NCBI GenBank assembly: GCA_022508805.1
Contig: JAFLUM010000001.1
Span: 62,001 to 126,000 of the forward strand
Reading direction: 5' to 3'
DNA: 64,000 nt
DNA from: Oscillospiraceae bacterium
GTDB lineage: Bacteria > Bacillota > Clostridia > Oscillospirales > Acutalibacteraceae
Position numbers and translations under genes: made by a program
The notes under the pieces: generated by a model
What the model was told of the DNA's origin: nothing
The model's input: the letters and a program-made list of their open reading frames with translations, nothing else
The model's database searches: none
Part shown: positions 24,654 through 32,613 of the stretch, piece by piece
Position numbering within the stretch: the stretch's first letter is position 1
How the letters are laid out: each line of letters starts with the position of its first letter

Positions 24654-25379
24654 TCACATACTCGGCTCAAAAGACGGCATAAGCTGAAGCTTGAATAAGT
24701 TCCTTCGATGCATGGTATCTATCTTTTCTTTCTTTTCAAGATCGTCAATTTCACCTGTACGGATATAGCGATCAAGCTCTGCATAGGTGAAACCGAGTTT
24801 CTCCTCGTCTGTCTTGCCGCAAAGGCCGTCAATAGGCGTTTTATCCACAAGCACATCAGGAAGACCCAGCAGACGTCCGATTTGCTTGACATCACCGACT
24901 GTCAGATGAGAAAGCGGACTGAAATCACCGGCAGCATCGCCATATCGGGTGGAGTATCCGACCCAATCCTCCGACAGATTGCAGGTATTCACTACCCGCC
25001 CGTTATTGCTTTGAGATACGGCATACAGTGTTGTCATACGAATGCGAGCCGGAAGGTTTGTCAGGCTTTGCTCCAACAAGTCAAACGGTATATTCTTTTT
25101 CAGACCTTCAACCGCATCTTTGATATTGACAACGTAATGCTTAATATCCAAATGCCTCACCAGCAGATATGCCATGTCTATGTCAGCCTGCTCGCCGCAC
25201 GGCATCAGCACACCGATGACACGGTCCTTGCCCAATGCCTCCACACAGAGAGCTGCGGCGACGGAGCTGTCCTTTCCGCCGGAAATACCGATAACCGCAT
25301 TACAGTCAGGACCGTTTTTTTCAAAGAAATCACGAATCCACGCAACGCATTCTTTTTTTACTCTTTCAGCATTAAACAT
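24654..25379 (-). CDS. nadE: NH3-dependent NAD+ synthetase
   Basis: A 241-residue enzyme making NAD from deamido-NAD, ATP and ammonia; there is no glutaminase domain. The PP-loop is IGISGGKDSSVAAAL, and CNLSEDWVGYSTRYGDAAGDFSPL and KTPIDGLCGKTDEEKLGFTY are family blocks that bind the nucleotide and dinucleotide. The frame is open to an ATG at 25448, but that codon overlaps the -35 element. The ATG at 25379 has GGAGG 9 bases upstream and gives the usual length. Confidence 0.93.
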   Translation of the reverse strand: MFNAERVKKECVAWIRDFFEKNGPDCNAVIGISGGKDSSVAAALCVEALGKDRVIGVLMPCGEQADIDMAYLLVRHLDIKHYVVNIKDAVEGLKKNIPFDLLEQSLTNLPARIRMTTLYAVSQSNNGRVVNTCNLSEDWVGYSTRYGDAAGDFSPLSHLTVGDVKQIGRLLGLPDVLVDKTPIDGLCGKTDEEKLGFTYAELDRYIRTGEIDDLEKKEKIDTMHRRNLFKLQLMPSFEPSM

Positions 25380-25419
25380 TAAAATTTTCCTCCATGAAGT
25401 TAGTGTCTGATCAATTATC

Positions 25420-25448
25420 ATTTTACCATTCTTAAGCACAGTTTTCAA
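25420..25448 (-). promoter_or_regulatory. Promoter of nadE
   Basis: On the minus strand TTGAAA (25443-25448), a 17-bp spacer, then TAAAAT (25420-25425), about 40 bases upstream of the chosen start. Confidence 0.65.
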
Positions 25449-25570
25449 TTGATTATTCTGTCAAAAGCACCTACGCTGCCGATATTTTTTTCGGCGGCGC
25501 TTTTTTATATTCTTATGCCGTCTGATTGTGACAATTTTTTCGTAAATCATATTATAGAATACGGGTAAGC

Positions 25571-25692
25571 GATGATAAATTGACAAGAGAGATTTGCGAG
25601 AGATTTTCCGTCGTAAAAAGGCGCAAAATCGCAGGAATACTTTGTGTATTTCAAGATTTTGCAACGCATTTACGGCGGAAAAGATCCGCAAA
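25571..25692. repeat. Palindromic intergenic element, copy B
   Basis: Outer stem TTTGCG (25593-25598) with CGCAAA (25687-25692); middle stem TTTTCCGTCGTAAA (25604-25617) with 25669-25682 (13 pairs, one G-T); inner GCAAAATC (25623-25630) with GATTTTGC (25655-25662); apex AATAC (25636-25640) with GTATT (25646-25650). A conserved lead (GATGAT, then AATTGACAAGAG) precedes it, also present in copy C. It ends 6 bases before the AAGGAG of spoIIAA, so it forms the 5' leader of the sporulation operon if transcription starts upstream. Confidence 0.75.
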
Positions 25693-25711
25693 GAAAAAAG
25701 GAGTGTTAAAA

Positions 25712-26044
25712 ATGAGTGTTAAAATCGACTTTGACGGCGAAACTCTGCACTGCCGTTTAAGCGGAGAAATAGACCACCACACGGCGCTGCCCATACGCCT
25801 TGAAACAGACGACCGAATCGAGAATTGCCGACCTGCCAGAACAATACTTGATTTTTCAGACGTGAGCTTTATGGACAGCTCGGGAATAGGTCTTGTTATG
25901 GGGCGGTACAAGCTGTTGTCGGATTTCGGCGGAACACTGGAAGTCACGGGACTTTCAAACAATTCGTACAAGGTTATGCGCCTTGCGGGGCTTGACAGGA
26001 TAGCGACTATCAAAAAAGGAGGGGAAAACGATGATAATAAATGA
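25712..26044 (+). CDS. spoIIAA: Anti-anti-sigma factor SpoIIAA
   Basis: A 110-residue STAS-domain protein. The regulatory serine is in LDFSDVSFMDSSGIGLVMGRY, where SpoIIAB phosphorylates it; dephosphorylated SpoIIAA frees sigma-F in the forespore. The frame is open upstream through repeat copy B, but only the ATG at 25712 has a ribosome site (AAGGAG) and gives the normal length. It overlaps spoIIAB by 14 bases. I see no perfect sigma-H promoter upstream; ATAGAATAC at about 25554-25562 resembles a sigma-H -10. Confidence 0.93.
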   Translation: MSVKIDFDGETLHCRLSGEIDHHTALPIRLETDDRIENCRPARTILDFSDVSFMDSSGIGLVMGRYKLLSDFGGTLEVTGLSNNSYKVMRLAGLDRIATIKKGGENDDNK

Positions 26045-26462
26045 ATTCAAAATGGCTGTGGACAGCCGTTCCGTTAACGAGAGCTTTTCGCGTGCAGCGG
26101 TTGCCGCATTCACGGCACAGCTTGACCCTACGGTTGAGGAAATAAACGATATAAAAACCGCTGTCAGCGAGGCGGTTACAAACTGCATAGTCCACGGATA
26201 TAAAAACAGTGTAGGCAAAATATACATAACCGTTAAAATTCGCGAGGACGCGTCGGTAGTGATATCCATACGCGACAAAGGCTGCGGCATAAGTGACATA
26301 AAAAAAGCCCGTGAGCCACTGTACACGACCCTCGGAGGCGACCGCGCAGGTTTAGGATTTTCGGTTATGGAAAGCTTTACGGACAAGCTTACGGTACGTT
26401 CAACAGTCGGCAAGGGCACGACTGTTACACTTTATAAAAAAATCAACGGACGGGAAAAATGA
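26031..26462 (+). CDS. spoIIAB: Anti-sigma-F factor and serine kinase SpoIIAB
   Basis: A 143-residue GHKL-type kinase. The N box is AVSEAVTNCIVHGY, the G1 box IRDKGCGISDI and the G2 region LGGDRAGLGFSVMESF. It binds sigma-F and phosphorylates SpoIIAA, holding the forespore programme off until septation. Its start lies inside spoIIAA with AAAGGAGG upstream, and its stop overlaps the sigF start (ATGA), so the three products are made together. Confidence 0.95.
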   Translation: MIINEFKMAVDSRSVNESFSRAAVAAFTAQLDPTVEEINDIKTAVSEAVTNCIVHGYKNSVGKIYITVKIREDASVVISIRDKGCGISDIKKAREPLYTTLGGDRAGLGFSVMESFTDKLTVRSTVGKGTTVTLYKKINGREK

Positions 26463-27109
26463 CTCGGGAGCAGATGATTCTTGACAATTTGGGGCTTGTG
26501 GGTAGCTGTGCCTTACGCTTTATGGGAAAAGGCGTGGATTATGAGGATCTCTACTCGGCAGGTTGTGTGGGGCTTATCAGAGCCGCCGACGGCTTTGACG
26601 AAAGCCGTGGATTTGCATTTTCCACATACGCCGTGCCGTCAATACTCGGTGAAATACGCAGAATTTTCCGCGACGGCGGAGCGGTGAAGGTCAGCCGCAC
26701 ATTAAAAGAGAAATCGCGTATGCTGACCGCCGAAAAGGAACGTATGGAAAAGGAAAGCGGTGTTGAGCCCACCGTTTCACAGCTTGCGGAAAAAATGCAA
26801 TTATCAGTTGAAGAGACCGCCCAGCTCCTTTGCGTTTCAATGCCGGTTCTGTCACTTACCGCCGATGATGACGAGTCAAAACAGATAGATATTCCCGGTG
26901 AGGACGAATACACGCCTATCGACGACCGCATATCGGTACGGCAAGTCATCGCCACACTGTCCGAAAAGGACAGAAAGCTTATTGAACTGCGCTTTTTTGA
27001 CGGTTTTACTCAAACGCAGACCGCAAAGGTTTTGGGTATCTCGCAGGTTCAGGTCTCTCGCCGCGAAAAAATAATTTTGTCCGATATGAGGCGAAAGCTG
27101 ACGGGATAA
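26459..27109 (+). CDS. sigF: Sporulation sigma factor sigma-F
   Basis: A 216-residue sigma-70 family protein with region 2 (DYEDLYSAGCVGLIRAADGFDESRGFAFSTYAVPSILGEIRR, core binding and -10 recognition), region 3 and region 4 (LSEKDRKLIELRFFDGFTQTQTAKVLGISQVQVSRREK, helix-turn-helix). It is the last gene of the spoIIA operon and is the first forespore-specific sigma factor. It shows the organism is, or descends from, a spore former. A strong terminator follows at 27215-27241. Confidence 0.95.
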   Translation: MTREQMILDNLGLVGSCALRFMGKGVDYEDLYSAGCVGLIRAADGFDESRGFAFSTYAVPSILGEIRRIFRDGGAVKVSRTLKEKSRMLTAEKERMEKESGVEPTVSQLAEKMQLSVEETAQLLCVSMPVLSLTADDDESKQIDIPGEDEYTPIDDRISVRQVIATLSEKDRKLIELRFFDGFTQTQTAKVLGISQVQVSRREKIILSDMRRKLTG

Positions 27110-27214
27110 ATGCAAAATTTAATGGCATATTTTTCATTGAATTTATTGTATAACAAATCAAATAATACTTTTGCAGACGGTAAGCGAAAAAAGCGTTTGC
27201 CGCGGCTGTCTGTA

Positions 27215-27241
27215 CCGATCGCTTTTGCGGTCGGTTTTTTT
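27215..27241 (+). terminator. Terminator of the spoIIA operon
   Basis: An 8-bp stem CCGATCGC / GCGGTCGG (one G-T pair) with a TTTT loop and seven Ts. Confidence 0.9.
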
Positions 27242-27449
27242 GTCGTATTAGCGTGTTGATACAGTAAGCCGTTATCCCGACAGAAAGTGAGAAAATGCTG
27301 TAGGTTTTTTGTCGTGTTAGCATGTCGATACAGTAAACTGATATCCCGACAGAAAGTGAAAAAATGCTGTAGGTTTTTTTGTCGTGTTAGCATGTCGATA
27401 CAGTAAGCTGATATCCCGACAGAAAGTGAAAAAATGCTGTAGGTTTTTT
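27242..27449. repeat. Three tandem 69-70 bp hairpin units
   Basis: Units start at 27242, 27311 and 27381. Each runs GTCGTRTTAGC ... TGCTGTAGG and ends in six or seven Ts. Units 2 and 3 are almost identical; unit 1 differs at about seven positions. Each can fold with AGCAT / ATGCT outside, TGTCG / CGACA next and GATACAG / CTGATATC inside, so each unit looks like a hairpin followed by a T-run on the plus strand. The unit length changes from 69 to 70, so it is not coding. Confidence 0.8.
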
Positions 27450-27481
27450 GTTTATAATTGAATTTATATAATTTAAAATAA

Positions 27482-27523
27482 CTCCCTCAGTCGGCTTTGC
27501 CGACATTTTCCCAAAAGAGGGAG
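27482..27523. repeat. CTCCCTC ... GAGGGAG palindromic repeat
   Basis: Outer CTCCCTC (27482-27488) pairs with GAGGGAG near 27517-27523, and inside it GTCGGC-TTT-GCCGAC is a perfect hairpin. This form of short interspersed palindrome is common between genes in gut Firmicutes. Confidence 0.6.
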
Positions 27524-27525
27524 CG

Positions 27526-27555
27526 AAAAAGCGGCAATCTGTAGACTGCCGCTTT
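27526..27555 (-). terminator. Terminator of parE-parC
   Basis: A 12-bp stem (AAAGCGGCAATC / GACTGCCGCTTT, one mismatch) with a TGTA loop, followed on the minus strand by five Ts. Confidence 0.85.
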
Positions 27556-27565
27556 AAATATTACG

Positions 27566-29806
27566 CTATAGTGAAAGTTGCTCGCCCTGGTCATCTGCGC
27601 TGAGTATTGCGCCGGTGGCAGGGAGATTTCGTGTTCTGTAGCGCGAGGGCTTTGCGAATCTGCCGTCTGCATAATCCTCTACGCTGTCCACGCGGTGACC
27701 TTTTTTAAGGGTCATAACGGCAACGCCTTGGCTGTCCTTTGTGGTTTTTGAGGCTATGGCGCCCGAATTGAACAGCAGATATCTGCCTGCGGTGGAGCGT
27801 ATTACAAATTCCTTATCCTCGGCAATATATACGGCTCTTACAAGTGGACTTTTATCGGAATACGCCTTGATAAGCCTTTTGCGGTTGGTTTTTGTCTCGT
27901 ACGCGGAAATATCCACCTTTGCCACCTTACCGTTCTCAAAGAAGAACAGCATATATCCCTTATATTCCTTGAGGACTACCATTGAAATTGCCGTTTCGCC
28001 CTCGTCCATGGCAAGCTTTGATGCTACGAAATCGCCCAAAACGCTGGCTTTTGTATCGTCAAAATCGGCAGCTTTCGATTTATATACCTGCTGTTTATTT
28101 GTAAAGAACAAAAGCTCCGTGCTGTTCTGTGCCTCGACTGCGGAAACGATTTCATCGTTCTCTTTGAGCTTATGCTCGCCGCTCATACGAAGCGACAGGG
28201 GCGTTATCTTTTTGAAATAGCCCTCTTTTGTGAAGAACAGCGTTACGGGGTAATCGGGAATATCCTCGACAGCCTCTTCGGTATCCGGGAGTGCATCGGC
28301 ATAAATAATTTCGCTGATTCTCGGCTTGCCGTATTTTTCGGCGATATTTTTAAGCTCTTCAACGATGATTTTCTTTACTCTTGACTTGGTTGCGAGAATA
28401 TCCTCCATATCCTCTATCTGCTTTTTAAGCTCCTCAACATCCTGCAACCGTTTAAGAATATACTCGCGGTTGAGGTGGCGCAGCTTGATTTCGGCAACGT
28501 ATTCCGCTTGGATCTTGTCGATGCCGAAACCTATCATCAAATTGGGGACGACCTCCTGCTCCTCCTCAGTTTCACGGACTATTTTTATAGCCTTGTCAAT
28601 ATCGAGAAGGATTTTTTGAAGTCCTAAAAGAAGATGAAGCTTTTCCTTAGCCTTTGAAAGGTCAAAAAACACTCGGCGGTTTACGCATTCGGTGCGGAAA
28701 GCTATCCACTCCTGCAAAAGGTCGGCAACACCGAGAACACGCGGCACGCCCGCAATGAGTATGTTGAAATTACAGGAGAACGTGTCCTCCAGGGGGGTCA
28801 TTTTGTAAAGCTTTTGCATCAGGCGGTCGGGGTCCGTGCCACGCTTTAAATCAATGGTGATTTTTAAGCCTTTTTTGTCCGTTTCGTCACGGATATCGCT
28901 TATCTCACGCACCGAAGACGACTTGACCTTTTCGATTATCTTGTCTATTATCGCCTCCGCCGTGGTGGTTGGCGGTATCTCTGTAATATCAATACAGTTA
29001 TTCGGCTTGTCATAGGTATATTTTGCCCTGACCTTAAAGCCGCCTCTGCCTGTGCGGTAAATTTCCTCCATTACCTTACGGTCATAGACTATTGCTCCGC
29101 CGCCTATAAAATCGGGGGCTTTTAGCGTTTCGGTAACGTCAAAATCGGGATCTTTGATAAGTCCTATGGTGGTGTCGCATATCTCTTTAAGGTTAAATGA
29201 GCATATGGAGGATGCCATACCGACGGCGATGCCCATATTGGCGTTGACAAGCACTGACGGAAACGCCACAGGCAAAAGCGTGGGCTCTTTCATAGTAGCG
29301 TCGTAGTTATCGACAAAATCCACGGTATCCTTATCAATATCGCGGAAAAGCTCGGCGGAAATTGCCTCTAACTTAGCCTCAGTATAACGGGAAGCGGCAA
29401 ACTGCATATTTTTTGAATAAGCTTTACCGAAATTTCCCTTTGAGTCCACGTACGGGTGCAAAAGGCTTTCGTTGCCGCGTGACAGGCGCACCATTGTCTC
29501 ATAAATAGCTGCATCACCGTGTGGGTTGAGCTGCATAGTCCTGCCCACGATATTGGCGGATTTTATCCTTGCGCCGCTTAAAAGTCCCATTTTATACATA
29601 GTATAAAGCAGTTTGCGGTGAGAAGGCTTAAAGCCGTCGATTTCTGGGATAGCTCGTGACATAATTACGCTCATAGCGTACGGCATATAGTTGGTCTCAA
29701 GCGTGTCGGTGATATATTGCTCCACTACCTCGCCTGCGCCGATTATATGGGCGTTCTCCTGCTCCTCGGTGATCTCGGGAACGATAGGTTTCTTTTTTCG
29801 TGCCAA
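27566..29806 (-). CDS. parC: Topoisomerase IV subunit A (ParC-type)
   Basis: A 746-residue type IIA topoisomerase breakage-reunion subunit. YAMSVIMSRAIPEIDGFKPSHRKLLYTMY opens the domain and NPHGDAAIYETMVRL is the quinolone-resistance region. The catalytic tyrosine is Tyr141 in AASRYTEA. The C-terminal DNA-wrapping domain is short, and no GyrA box (QRRGGKG) is seen, which fits ParC better than GyrA. It relaxes DNA and unlinks sister chromosomes with ParE, encoded 15 bp upstream on the same strand. Confidence 0.85.
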   Translation of the reverse strand: MARKKKPIVPEITEEQENAHIIGAGEVVEQYITDTLETNYMPYAMSVIMSRAIPEIDGFKPSHRKLLYTMYKMGLLSGARIKSANIVGRTMQLNPHGDAAIYETMVRLSRGNESLLHPYVDSKGNFGKAYSKNMQFAASRYTEAKLEAISAELFRDIDKDTVDFVDNYDATMKEPTLLPVAFPSVLVNANMGIAVGMASSICSFNLKEICDTTIGLIKDPDFDVTETLKAPDFIGGGAIVYDRKVMEEIYRTGRGGFKVRAKYTYDKPNNCIDITEIPPTTTAEAIIDKIIEKVKSSSVREISDIRDETDKKGLKITIDLKRGTDPDRLMQKLYKMTPLEDTFSCNFNILIAGVPRVLGVADLLQEWIAFRTECVNRRVFFDLSKAKEKLHLLLGLQKILLDIDKAIKIVRETEEEQEVVPNLMIGFGIDKIQAEYVAEIKLRHLNREYILKRLQDVEELKKQIEDMEDILATKSRVKKIIVEELKNIAEKYGKPRISEIIYADALPDTEEAVEDIPDYPVTLFFTKEGYFKKITPLSLRMSGEHKLKENDEIVSAVEAQNSTELLFFTNKQQVYKSKAADFDDTKASVLGDFVASKLAMDEGETAISMVVLKEYKGYMLFFFENGKVAKVDISAYETKTNRKRLIKAYSDKSPLVRAVYIAEDKEFVIRSTAGRYLLFNSGAIASKTTKDSQGVAVMTLKKGHRVDSVEDYADGRFAKPSRYRTRNLPATGAILSADDQGEQLSL

Positions 29807-29821
29807 TTCTCTCGCCTCCCC

Positions 29822-31807
29822 TTATGAAATATCCGCCAAATCAATATATAAATGGCCGTTTTCTGCAATATGGTCTTTTCTGCCCTGAAGATTATCGCCC
29901 AAAAGCAGATCAAATTTTTCTGCAATATCCTCGGGCGAATAATCGGGCTCGATTTTGATAAGACGTCGCGTTTTGGGATTCATTGTGGTAAGCCACATCA
30001 TATCGGCATCGTTTTCACCGAGTCCCTTAGAGCGCTGAATGGTGTATTTTGCGTTGCCTATCTCAGCCAGTGCATCGGCTTTTTCCTTTTCGGTATAGCA
30101 GAACCAAGTCTCATCCTTAGAGCGGATCTCATACAGCGGAGACTCGGCAATAAACACCTTGCCTTCTTTTATAAGTGTCGGCATAAGTCGGTAAATCATT
30201 GTGAGGATAAGAGTTCTTATCTGGAAACCGTCCACATCGGCATCGGTACAGATTATGACCTTACTCCACCGTAGATTTTCAAGGTTAAAGAGTGAAAGCT
30301 CCTTATTAGACTTTGTATTTACCTCCACACCGCAGCCGAGCACCTTAATAAGGTCGGTTATGATGTCGTTTTTAAAAATCTTGTCGTATTCGCTCTTAAG
30401 GCAGTTTAAAATTTTGCCTCTGACTGGGATAATTGCCTGGAACGACGAGTCACGAGCCTGCTTACAGGCTCCGAGAGCGGAGTCGCCCTCAACTATGAAT
30501 ATTTCACGCTCATTTACGTCACGGCTACGGCAATCCACAAATTTTTCCACGCGAGAGGTCATATCGTTGCTTGACTGCAACGTCTTTTTGATGTTTATTC
30601 TTGTGGTTTCCGCCTTAATGCGCGAGCGCATATTGATAAGTATTTGATTGGTTATCTTGTCGGCATCAAGTTTATTTTCAATAAAGTATATTTCAAGCTG
30701 ACGGCGGAAAAATTCCGTCATAGCCTCTTGAATAAACTTGTTCGTTATCGCCTTTTTGGTCTGATTTTCGTAAGAGGTTTGAGTCGAGAACGAAGATACT
30801 ACCAATATAAGGCAATCTGCCACGTCCTGATAGTTGATTTTTGCATCACTTTTAAGGTATTTTCCGTTTTGCTTAAGATAGGTGTCAATTTGCGACACAA
30901 AAGCGCTTCTGAACGCCTTTTCGGGCGCTCCGCCGTGCTCGAGGAAGCTAGAGTTATGGTAATATTCCTTTATCTGCACTTGATTTGAAAAGCAGAGAGA
31001 CGCCGTTATCTTAACGCGGTAGTCCTTCATATCCTCACGGTCACGACCTACCTGCTCCGTTGACCAAAACTGTACGGTGGACATTTCCGTGCCCGCGGCG
31101 AGCTCCTTAACGTAGTCGGTTATTCCGTTTTCATACATATATTCATAGGTGTCAAAGGAGTTTGCGGATACCTGATTTTTAAGAATGAACTGTATGCCCT
31201 GATTGACGACCGACTGCCGTCTTATGGTCTCCTGATAATACTCCAGCGGAATTTTTATGTCGGTAAAGACCTTTAAATCGGGTTTCCAACGAATACGCGA
31301 GCCTGTGTCACGCTTACGGTACTCCTCTTTGAGCATATCGCCCACGATTTCGCCGTGTTCAAAGCGAAGAACGTAGCGGTATCCGCCCGTGTGTATCTCC
31401 GCATCCATATATTCCGAGGCATACTGCGTGGCGCAAAGTCCCAAGCCGTTAAGACCGAGAGAATACTCATAGCTGCCGCCGTCGTTGGTATTGTATTTGC
31501 CGCCTGCGTAAAGCTCGCAGAAAACAAGCTCCCAGTTGTAGCAATTTTCGTTATTATTGTAATCCACGGGGATGCCGCGTCCGAAATCCTGCACCTCAAT
31601 TGAGCCGTCAAGAAAGCGGGTGACTATGATTTTATTACCGTATCCCTCGCGTGCCTCGTCTATGGAGTTGGATAATATCTCAAATACGGCGTGCTGACAG
31701 CCCTCAATGCCGTCAGAGCCGAAAATAACAGCAGGGCGTTTTCTGACACGGTCGGCGCCTTTAAGCTGTGATATACTTTCGTTGCCGTATGCTGCTTTTT
31801 TTGCCAT
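29822..31807 (-). CDS. parE: Topoisomerase IV subunit B (ParE-type)
   Basis: A 661-residue ATPase subunit with the GHKL ATP site (EILSNSIDEAREG, DFGRGIPV, GLNGLGLCATQYAS) and the Toprim domain (EIFIVEGDSALGACKQARD, ICTDADVDGFQIRTL). KRPAVIFGSDGIEGCQH at the N terminus is unlike the commoner RPGMYIG of GyrB. It is the first gene of a two-gene operon with parC. A second type IIA pair (gyrAB) would be expected elsewhere in the genome; choosing ParE over GyrB rests on the pairing and the ParC features. Confidence 0.85.
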   Translation of the reverse strand: MAKKAAYGNESISQLKGADRVRKRPAVIFGSDGIEGCQHAVFEILSNSIDEAREGYGNKIIVTRFLDGSIEVQDFGRGIPVDYNNNENCYNWELVFCELYAGGKYNTNDGGSYEYSLGLNGLGLCATQYASEYMDAEIHTGGYRYVLRFEHGEIVGDMLKEEYRKRDTGSRIRWKPDLKVFTDIKIPLEYYQETIRRQSVVNQGIQFILKNQVSANSFDTYEYMYENGITDYVKELAAGTEMSTVQFWSTEQVGRDREDMKDYRVKITASLCFSNQVQIKEYYHNSSFLEHGGAPEKAFRSAFVSQIDTYLKQNGKYLKSDAKINYQDVADCLILVVSSFSTQTSYENQTKKAITNKFIQEAMTEFFRRQLEIYFIENKLDADKITNQILINMRSRIKAETTRINIKKTLQSSNDMTSRVEKFVDCRSRDVNEREIFIVEGDSALGACKQARDSSFQAIIPVRGKILNCLKSEYDKIFKNDIITDLIKVLGCGVEVNTKSNKELSLFNLENLRWSKVIICTDADVDGFQIRTLILTMIYRLMPTLIKEGKVFIAESPLYEIRSKDETWFCYTEKEKADALAEIGNAKYTIQRSKGLGENDADMMWLTTMNPKTRRLIKIEPDYSPEDIAEKFDLLLGDNLQGRKDHIAENGHLYIDLADIS

Positions 31808-31840
31808 TTTTTACATCCTTTGCCAACAAGATAAAAATTT

Positions 31841-31872
31841 ACCGCTAAATATTATACACTATATTTAGCGGT
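31841..31872 (-). terminator. Terminator of the DUF896-DUF1653 operon
   Basis: A perfect 12-bp stem (ACCGCTAAATAT / ATATTTAGCGGT) with an 8-base loop, followed on the minus strand by AAATTTTTATC. It separates the small-gene operon from parE. Confidence 0.8.
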
Positions 31873-31915
31873 TTAGTCAAGTTTTGAGGCAGTAGCTGCC
31901 CCAAGATATTCAGTT

Positions 31916-32140
31916 TTACTTTTCCTCAATATATTCAAAGCGTTTAAATGTTTTGCCGTCCCGTGTGACAGTCTCATTCCACATTGATGCGGGACGAACC
32001 CATATTCCGCGTTCGCCATATAATGCACGGTAGACTACCATTTCCTCTAATGTTTCGCTGTGCTTGGCGGTGTACAAGACCTCATATTCGTTCCCTTTAA
32101 AATGGCGGTATTTGCCGGGTCTTATCTCATCACTGCTCAT
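31916..32140 (-). CDS. DUF1653 domain protein
   Basis: A 74-residue protein that is almost entirely the DUF1653 domain: IRPGKYRHFKGNEYEVLYTAKHSETLEEMVVYRALYGE...WVRPASMWNETV. It is a small beta-rich cytoplasmic protein of unknown function, common in Firmicutes. The frame is open further upstream, but the ATG at 32140 has GGTGGAG upstream and starts the domain. It overlaps the preceding DUF896 gene by 11 bases, so the two are co-transcribed. Confidence 0.85.
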   Translation of the reverse strand: MSSDEIRPGKYRHFKGNEYEVLYTAKHSETLEEMVVYRALYGERGIWVRPASMWNETVTRDGKTFKRFEYIEEK

Positions 32141-32339
32141 TTTTGCGCTCCACCTTTTTCTTATTCCCTTTTTCGTCAACGATATACATATTGTCAAGCT
32201 GAGAGGTAAGGCTGCGCTTAAAGCTGTCGATATACTCACGGCGAAGGACAGCCTGTTCTTCCTTTTCAGCGTCGGTAAGTTCCACTGTTTTTGACTTTCT
32301 TGCAAGCTCGTTTATTCTATCAATTTTTTTCTGTTCCAT
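32130..32339 (-). CDS. DUF896 (YnzC-like) protein
   Basis: A 69-residue charged, helical protein: KKIDRINELARKSKTVELTDAEKEEQAVLRREYIDSFKRSLTSQLDNMYIVDEKG. These are the conserved features of the DUF896/YnzC family, two-helix proteins found through the Firmicutes; Bacillus YnzC sits in the SOS-controlled yneA operon, but no yneA or lexA is near here. It has its own promoter (32373-32401). Confidence 0.88.
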   Translation of the reverse strand: MEQKKIDRINELARKSKTVELTDAEKEEQAVLRREYIDSFKRSLTSQLDNMYIVDEKGNKKKVERKNEQ

Positions 32340-32372
32340 TTTATTTTCACCTGCCGATATTTTACGTGAAAC

Positions 32373-32401
32373 AGTATAAATTATTTTATCTCACAAGTCA
32401 A
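32373..32401 (-). promoter_or_regulatory. Promoter of the DUF896-DUF1653 operon
   Basis: On the minus strand TTGACT (32396-32401), a 17-bp spacer, then TATACT (32373-32378). Repeat copy C begins only 6 bases beyond the -35. Confidence 0.7.
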
Positions 32402-32406
32402 GTAAC

Positions 32407-32530
32407 CGATGATTTAATTGACAAGAGTGATTTACGAAAGATTTTTCGTCGTAAAAAGGCACGAAATCGAAGAAATACTTTGTGTATTTCAAGATTTTGT
32501 AACGCATTTACGGCGGAAAAGATTCGTAAA
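32407..32530. repeat. Palindromic intergenic element, copy C
   Basis: Outer TTTACG (32431-32436) with CGTAAA (32525-32530); middle stem 32442-32455 with 32507-32520; inner ACGAAATC (32461-32468) with GATTTTGT (32493-32500); apex AATAC (32474-32478) with GTATT (32484-32488). Against copy B the outer stem changes G-C to A-T and the inner stem G-C to A-T with both strands altered, so pairing is kept. Confidence 0.75.
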
Positions 32531-32561
32531 GCACCGCAGTCACATTGAATCAGAGGTTACT

Positions 32562-32594
32562 AAAAGAAAAAACTCCCCCGCCGAAGCGGAGGAG
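32562..32594 (-). terminator. Terminator of tuf
   Basis: A 9-bp stem (CTCCCCCGC / GCGGAGGAG, one mismatch) with a CGAA loop, followed on the minus strand by TTTTTTCTTTT. Confidence 0.9.
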
Positions 32595-32613
32595 CAATTT
32601 TTAGATACAAAGA

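Noticed and set aside
25380-25448. Earlier start of nadE
   Set aside because: The ATG at 25448 overlaps the -35 element; GGAGG lies before the ATG at 25379.
25580-25711. Possible peptide-coding frame through palindromic copy B (and 32418-32540 through copy C)
   Set aside because: Both copies can be read as similar peptides from a TTG. But the similarity follows from the conserved palindrome, most differences change amino acids, there is no ribosome site, and compensatory changes point to folding.
27006-27393. Minus-strand frames across the tandem repeat encoding a repeated QHF-TFCRD peptide
   Set aside because: The unit length shifts from 69 to 70 bases, so the frame is not kept; no ribosome site or domain.
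29822-31807. Assignment as gyrB with the partner as gyrA
   Set aside because: The order, the short C-terminal domain and the absence of a GyrA box fit ParE/ParC better, though the calls cannot be proven without the rest of the genome.
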